Assembly: GCA_002690045.1 (NCBI GenBank)
Contig: NZDE01000019.1
Location: forward strand, 40,935-104,934
Length of the DNA: 64,000 nt
Reading direction: 5' to 3'
Source: Alphaproteobacteria bacterium
GTDB lineage: Bacteria > Pseudomonadota > Alphaproteobacteria > Micavibrionales > Micavibrionaceae
This document shows, one piece after another, positions 60,574-64,000 of the stretch. How positions within the stretch are numbered: position 1 is the stretch's first letter; every line of letters begins with the position of its first letter. The position numbers and the translations under genes are program-made. Below the pieces are notes generated by a model, which was not told the origin of the DNA, did not search any database, and worked only from the letters and a program-made list of their open reading frames with translations.

Positions 60574-62427
60574 ATGCTAAAATCTTGGTCTGTTGAGAAT
60601 TTCAAGTCGTTTGAAAAAGAAAACAATTTAGAGCTTGGTCCTCTAACTATATTTTGTGGAGCAAATAGCAGTGGTAAAAGCTCTATAATACAAAGCATGC
60701 TACTTATAAAACAAACCATTAACGATTCTCCTTGGGATCATGCATTAGCACTTAATGGTCCACTAGTTCAACTTGGAACATTTAACGACATCATAAACTC
60801 AAAAACCAAGCACGAAGAAGAAGAGCCTGAACTTGGCATTGGCTGGATAATAAATACTAAGCACTATAAAGACACAAAAACTCCACACAATGAAAAATTA
60901 TTTGTTTTCACATACAGCGACTGGGATGAATACAAATTAAATATAAAGTTTGATTCTAATAATAAAGGTAACGATCATAACTCACACCTCATTCCTAGAC
61001 TTAAAGAGATGAGTCTAGAATGCGAAAAAAACAAAAACCTTGGAGAAAGTTTTCACAGACATTCCAATATTAAAATTGAGCGCCCAAAAAGAAAACGTAG
61101 ACTATCAAACACAAACACCATCGATACAAATATGGTTAATGACTATGCCTTTAAGGTCGTAGAAATAGATGAGCTTTCCAAAAAGGAAGTTCTTGAGCAA
61201 ACAGGAGGAAAAGGTAGCTTCGAAAGCATAAAAACTTGGCATTTCCTACCTAACAACATCATAGTCAAATACAACAACTATAATAAGAAGTTAGAATTCA
61301 AAAAGAAATTAGTTCTTCTTAAGGATATTCCTCTAAATAGGACACGCATTGCTACAGAAGAAATGCCAAGAGAACTTAAATCAAAATTAAAAGACATTAT
61401 CCACCACGCCGTAGACAGCACCCCTTCTTTCCAACATGAAGAAGTTAACATAGACAGAATCCGCACCTTTAGTGAGTGGGCAAATTTATGGGCGAAAAAA
61501 CCTCCAAGATTAAGAAGAGAAATCCAAAGCCTAATAAATAACAGAGCTTCAGAAATCGAAGAAATTCTTTCGAAAACAACAGACAAAAGAAACTCTCTTG
61601 AAAGTTTCCATTACTCCACAGGGCAAGACACCACCTCATTGCATCACGGTTTTTTTAGATTTCATCTAAAATACTTAGGCCCATTAAGAAATGAACCGAA
61701 AGCAGCATACCCATTACAATCATCAACTGTACAAAATGACGTTGGCACAAAGGGAGAAAGCACTGCCGCAGTTTTAAATCACAACAACAACACACAAATC
61801 GAATATATTTCCCCATTAGCATTTGAAAAAAACGAAATAACAAAGAACATCAAACAAGGCACCTTGCAACAAGCACTGGTAGAATGGCTAAACTATTTGC
61901 AGATAGCCGAGAATGTTAAAACGGAAAATCAAGGGAAATACGGACACACTCTACAAGTAAAAATGAAAGGAACAAATATATACCACGATCTAACAAACGT
62001 TGGGGTGGGGGTAAGCCAAGTTCTACCTATTCTAGTCATGTGTCTATTAGCAAGCAGAGGAGATACATTAATATTTGAGCAGCCAGAACTACATTTAAAT
62101 CCCTCGGTACAAACGAAATTAACCGACTTTTTCTTAGCCACAATATATTTACAAAAGCAATGCATAATAGAGACTCATAGCGAATACATGATTGAGCGCT
62201 TACGTTATCGCATAGCAGAAGACCAATCAGATTACTTCCTATCATCTTCAAAGCTGTATTTCTTCAAAAATGAGCAAGGAAGAACGATCAATCACAATGT
62301 TGAAATGACCAAATACGGAAGCATTACAAATTGGCCAGAAGACTTTTTTGACCAATCAATGAAAGAAACTCAAAAAATCATTTCTGCGGCAAATCAAAGA
62401 AGAAAAGCTGAGAAAGAGAACAAATAA
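60574..62427 (+). CDS. AAA ATPase of the OLD/DUF3696 type, putative defence protein
   Basis: The 617-residue protein is an ABC/SMC-type AAA ATPase. It opens with 'LKSWSVENFKSFEKENNLELGPLTIFCGANSSGKSS', containing Walker A (G29 to S36). The middle 400 residues hold helical, charged inserts. The C-terminal half has an ABC signature-like 'LTNVGVGVSQVLPIL', Walker B 'DTLIFEQPELHLNP' (E502, E505), and an H-loop 'CIIETHSEYMIERL' (H535). The last 40 residues, including 'YGSITNWPEDFFDQ', match DUF3696. No TOPRIM nuclease domain is fused. Such ATPases pair with separate effectors in defence systems. The gene overlaps its downstream partner by one base (TAATG). Codon use is A-rich with AGA arginines, like the SIR2 gene. 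AGGA lies six bases before the ATG. Confidence 0.85.
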   Translation: MLKSWSVENFKSFEKENNLELGPLTIFCGANSSGKSSIIQSMLLIKQTINDSPWDHALALNGPLVQLGTFNDIINSKTKHEEEEPELGIGWIINTKHYKDTKTPHNEKLFVFTYSDWDEYKLNIKFDSNNKGNDHNSHLIPRLKEMSLECEKNKNLGESFHRHSNIKIERPKRKRRLSNTNTIDTNMVNDYAFKVVEIDELSKKEVLEQTGGKGSFESIKTWHFLPNNIIVKYNNYNKKLEFKKKLVLLKDIPLNRTRIATEEMPRELKSKLKDIIHHAVDSTPSFQHEEVNIDRIRTFSEWANLWAKKPPRLRREIQSLINNRASEIEEILSKTTDKRNSLESFHYSTGQDTTSLHHGFFRFHLKYLGPLRNEPKAAYPLQSSTVQNDVGTKGESTAAVLNHNNNTQIEYISPLAFEKNEITKNIKQGTLQQALVEWLNYLQIAENVKTENQGKYGHTLQVKMKGTNIYHDLTNVGVGVSQVLPILVMCLLASRGDTLIFEQPELHLNPSVQTKLTDFFLATIYLQKQCIIETHSEYMIERLRYRIAEDQSDYFLSSSKLYFFKNEQGRTINHNVEMTKYGSITNWPEDFFDQSMKETQKIISAANQRRKAEKENK

Positions 62428-63446
62428 TGCATTTGCTTGTGCACAGCTCATTGTGGTCATTAGGATATTTGGATCCCAACTCCACAGTAACAGACGACAT
62501 AAAGTCAGCACTTTATGCAATTGCTGACTTTATAGAACAGTTGGAAAATTACCCAACATGCTTTTGTGATGATGATATTCTTGAATTTTTTAGTCAGATA
62601 CCCGATTATTACAATTTTTTGAACCAAGCAATTTCCGCTACTTCAAGCCAAGAAGAGTTCTCCACTCAAGACATGTTCAATTTTATTTTGAAAAAAATAC
62701 AGAGTCATAACAATGACATATCAGATTATGTTACAACACAAGAAATTTCATATAGAGAAACACCAGACATAACCCCCAACAACACTCTAGATGGTTGGCC
62801 AGACAATATTAAAAACGGTTTACTTAAAACCCTAGCAAAAATAGCTAGAACTAAAAATAGCAAACGTATCATTCCGCTCTGCCAAGCACAGAACATAAAA
62901 AACTATAATAACATTAAATACAAAGTCTGCAGAGAATTACACAGAGACGCTTCTACAGAAGAGACTTTCTCCCCGCCAATAGAAATCACATTCAGAGAAA
63001 AGATAATAAGCAATTACAAAGACATAAACTCAGCCATAGAAGCGAAAGAAATCTGGACTAACGCTACGAACAATCAAGAACTAAAATTAGCTCTTCGAAT
63101 AGCTCTACAAGATAGCACACACATTCACAAAGTTGATAGAGTGGAAATAGGAACAGATTTCCTAAACACACTAAAGAGAAACTCAGCACACGGTAGCGGC
63201 ACTCATGCTGAAAATGTATTTAACAAATGTAAACAATTAATTGAAGGCACTCTAGATTATTCGGATTTTCGCACCACAAGTGCAAAAAACTCTCCGATCA
63301 TAACCAGAAAATCGGACAACGCACAAGCCAGAAGAGCCCATATAACCACTGGAAACCCAGCATTAAGATTACTTTTTTGGGATAAAGGAAACGATTACAT
63401 AGAGCTTGCCAATATTGGTCCCAAAAAGCAGCTAGAAATAATCTAG
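62427..63446 (+). CDS. Unknown partner of the AAA ATPase (339 aa)
   Basis: The protein begins 'MHLLVHSSLWSLGYLDPNSTVTDDIKSALYAIADFIEQLENYP' (abridged) and has no signal peptide or membrane helix. I recognise no domain. Candidate functional residues are His/Lys/Arg/Glu in the C-terminal third, including 'NSAHGSGTHAENVFNKCKQLIEGTLDYSDF', 'ARRAHITTGNPALRLLFWD' and a closing 'YIELANIGPKKQLEII'. Overlap of its ATG with the ATPase stop implies coupled production of both proteins in a fixed ratio. By analogy with other two-gene ATPase systems it is the likely effector or sensor; that is inference. Confidence 0.75.
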   Translation: MHLLVHSSLWSLGYLDPNSTVTDDIKSALYAIADFIEQLENYPTCFCDDDILEFFSQIPDYYNFLNQAISATSSQEEFSTQDMFNFILKKIQSHNNDISDYVTTQEISYRETPDITPNNTLDGWPDNIKNGLLKTLAKIARTKNSKRIIPLCQAQNIKNYNNIKYKVCRELHRDASTEETFSPPIEITFREKIISNYKDINSAIEAKEIWTNATNNQELKLALRIALQDSTHIHKVDRVEIGTDFLNTLKRNSAHGSGTHAENVFNKCKQLIEGTLDYSDFRTTSAKNSPIITRKSDNAQARRAHITTGNPALRLLFWDKGNDYIELANIGPKKQLEII

Positions 63447-63454
63447 TTAATGGA

Positions 63455-63660
63455 TTAGTCATACCCCGAACATCTTAATACATTATAAACCTGCTGCCGT
63501 GAGATGCCAAAACGCTTGGCTATTTCACTTTTCTTTGTACCGATCTTGGCCAATAGAACTATTTGTTGGTCGCGCTCTGTGCGGCGTTGTTTTTTGCACT
63601 TGGATTGCAGCAAAGCATATATATTGTAAGTCGTCAGAGTATTCTGGACAATCGTGTCAC
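63455..63660 (-). pseudogene. Truncated helix-turn-helix gene fragment
   Basis: A minus-strand frame with no start codon reads through '...KKQRRTERDQQIVLLAKIGTKKSEIAKRFGISRQQVYNVLRCSGYD' (abridged) to a stop at 63455-63457. The segment KKSEIAKRFGISRQQVYNVL is a recombinase/resolvase-type helix-turn-helix. The frame loses meaning upstream of about 63655, where TGTCAC could be an insertion-sequence end, so the gene appears cut by the IS. It converges with the 339-residue gene. Confidence 0.5.
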
Positions 63661-63696
63661 TAAAATAAGAGAGTATTTCTGCTCTTATTCTTGTAT

Positions 63697-64000
63697 TTAA
63701 GCAGCGATTTTCTGCTGATACAATTGTTTTCTCAAAGTTAAAGTTTTCTGTTTAATTTTCCGGCGTTGTTCGAGGATGGTTTCTCCACGCCCAAGCCAGA
63801 CATCTTCTGGCGTTAAGTTGTTCAAAGATTCATGATATCTCCTTGTGTTGTAATGGTTGATAAATTTCTCGATCTGCCGCTCTAAGTCTTCGGGCAGATA
63901 GTAATGCTCAAGCAGGATCTTATCTTTCATCGTACGATGCCAGCGCTCAATCTTGCCTTGGGTCATGGGGTGATATGGCTTGCCGCGTGTATGCGTCATG
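63697..64000 (-). CDS. Insertion-sequence transposase, C-terminal part
   Basis: The 100 visible residues are the end of a DDE (rve) integrase-core transposase: 'RGKPYHPMTQGKIERWHRTMKDKIL' carries the catalytic Glu of the D-D-E triad, followed by 'INHYNTRRYHESLNNLTPEDVW'. This pattern belongs to the IS3/IS481 superfamily. The apparent ATG at the edge is internal; the gene continues beyond the window. A small inverted repeat (AATAAGAG / CTCTTATT) lies just after its stop and may be a terminator or part of the IS end. Confidence 0.88.
   Translation of the reverse strand, partial: MTHTRGKPYHPMTQGKIERWHRTMKDKILLEHYYLPEDLERQIEKFINHYNTRRYHESLNNLTPEDVWLGRGETILEQRRKIKQKTLTLRKQLYQQKIAA

Overview
This 64 kb window looks like the chromosome of an alphaproteobacterium with moderately low GC. 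Pointers are the FtsH, PanB, HisC, AhcY, YqgE and AcpS versions seen here, a valyl-tRNA synthetase of the archaeal-like type known from Rickettsiales, an alphaproteobacterial-style ECF sigma / anti-sigma pair, and CRP/FNR-type palindromes. Several large soluble proteins match nothing I recognise. A Micavibrio-like or other little-cultured lineage would fit, but I cannot name the organism.

Region 1 (1-5.2 kb) holds the 3'-truncated aminopeptidase N gene, a LemA-like gene and an envelope-stress-like block. In that block an ECF sigma factor and its putative anti-sigma factor lie between two small secreted proteins with the same four-cysteine spacing, next to a His/Arg/Glu-rich periplasmic repeat protein. 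Region 2 (5.3-21 kb) is mostly housekeeping and metabolism. It includes a DUF2235 hydrolase, a 2OG-Fe(II) oxygenase, and a single polypeptide fusing all three AmmeMemoRadiSam components with a strong internal ribosome-binding site. It also has acpS, a DsbD-alpha-like protein, yqgE, an EAL-like protein, panB, hisC and two large unknown proteins, one with an HExxH motif. Region 3 (21-41.7 kb) carries a FadE-like acyl-CoA dehydrogenase and a divergent FtsH. It continues with a sodium:solute symporter plus homocysteine methyltransferase pair behind a perfect CRP-like palindrome, valS preceded by a long imperfect inverted repeat, an LpxR-like protein, a hybrid sensor kinase coupled to a solute-binding protein, a patatin with a possibly leaderless transcript, and ahcY. 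Region 4 (41.9-48.9 kb) is one 2318-residue protein built from two different families of internal repeats. Region 5 (49-50.6 kb) is an RlmD/RumA-type RNA methyltransferase and the initiator tRNA gene.

Region 6 (50.5-64 kb) is accessory DNA inserted at the initiator tRNA. A 65-bp direct repeat (one mismatch) comprising the tRNA 3' part and the start of its terminator brackets a 9.8 kb element. The element has a tyrosine integrase, an AlpA-like excisionase/regulator, a CHC2 primase zinc-finger protein, a TOPRIM + RecA-like ATPase protein, an iteron-rich stretch that could be its origin, and a 1280-residue SIR2-type putative anti-phage protein next to the left att. No capsid or tail genes are present, so it resembles a phage satellite or small integrative element. 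Directly beyond the right att copy comes a second set of 11-bp-spaced short repeats and another divergent cargo: an AAA ATPase (DUF3696-like) translationally coupled to an unknown 339-residue protein. The layout att - terminator - arm-like repeats - plus-strand defence-like gene occurs twice in succession. I infer tandem integration of two related elements at one tRNA hotspot; the right end of the second lies outside the window or was disrupted by the IS fragment at the right edge.
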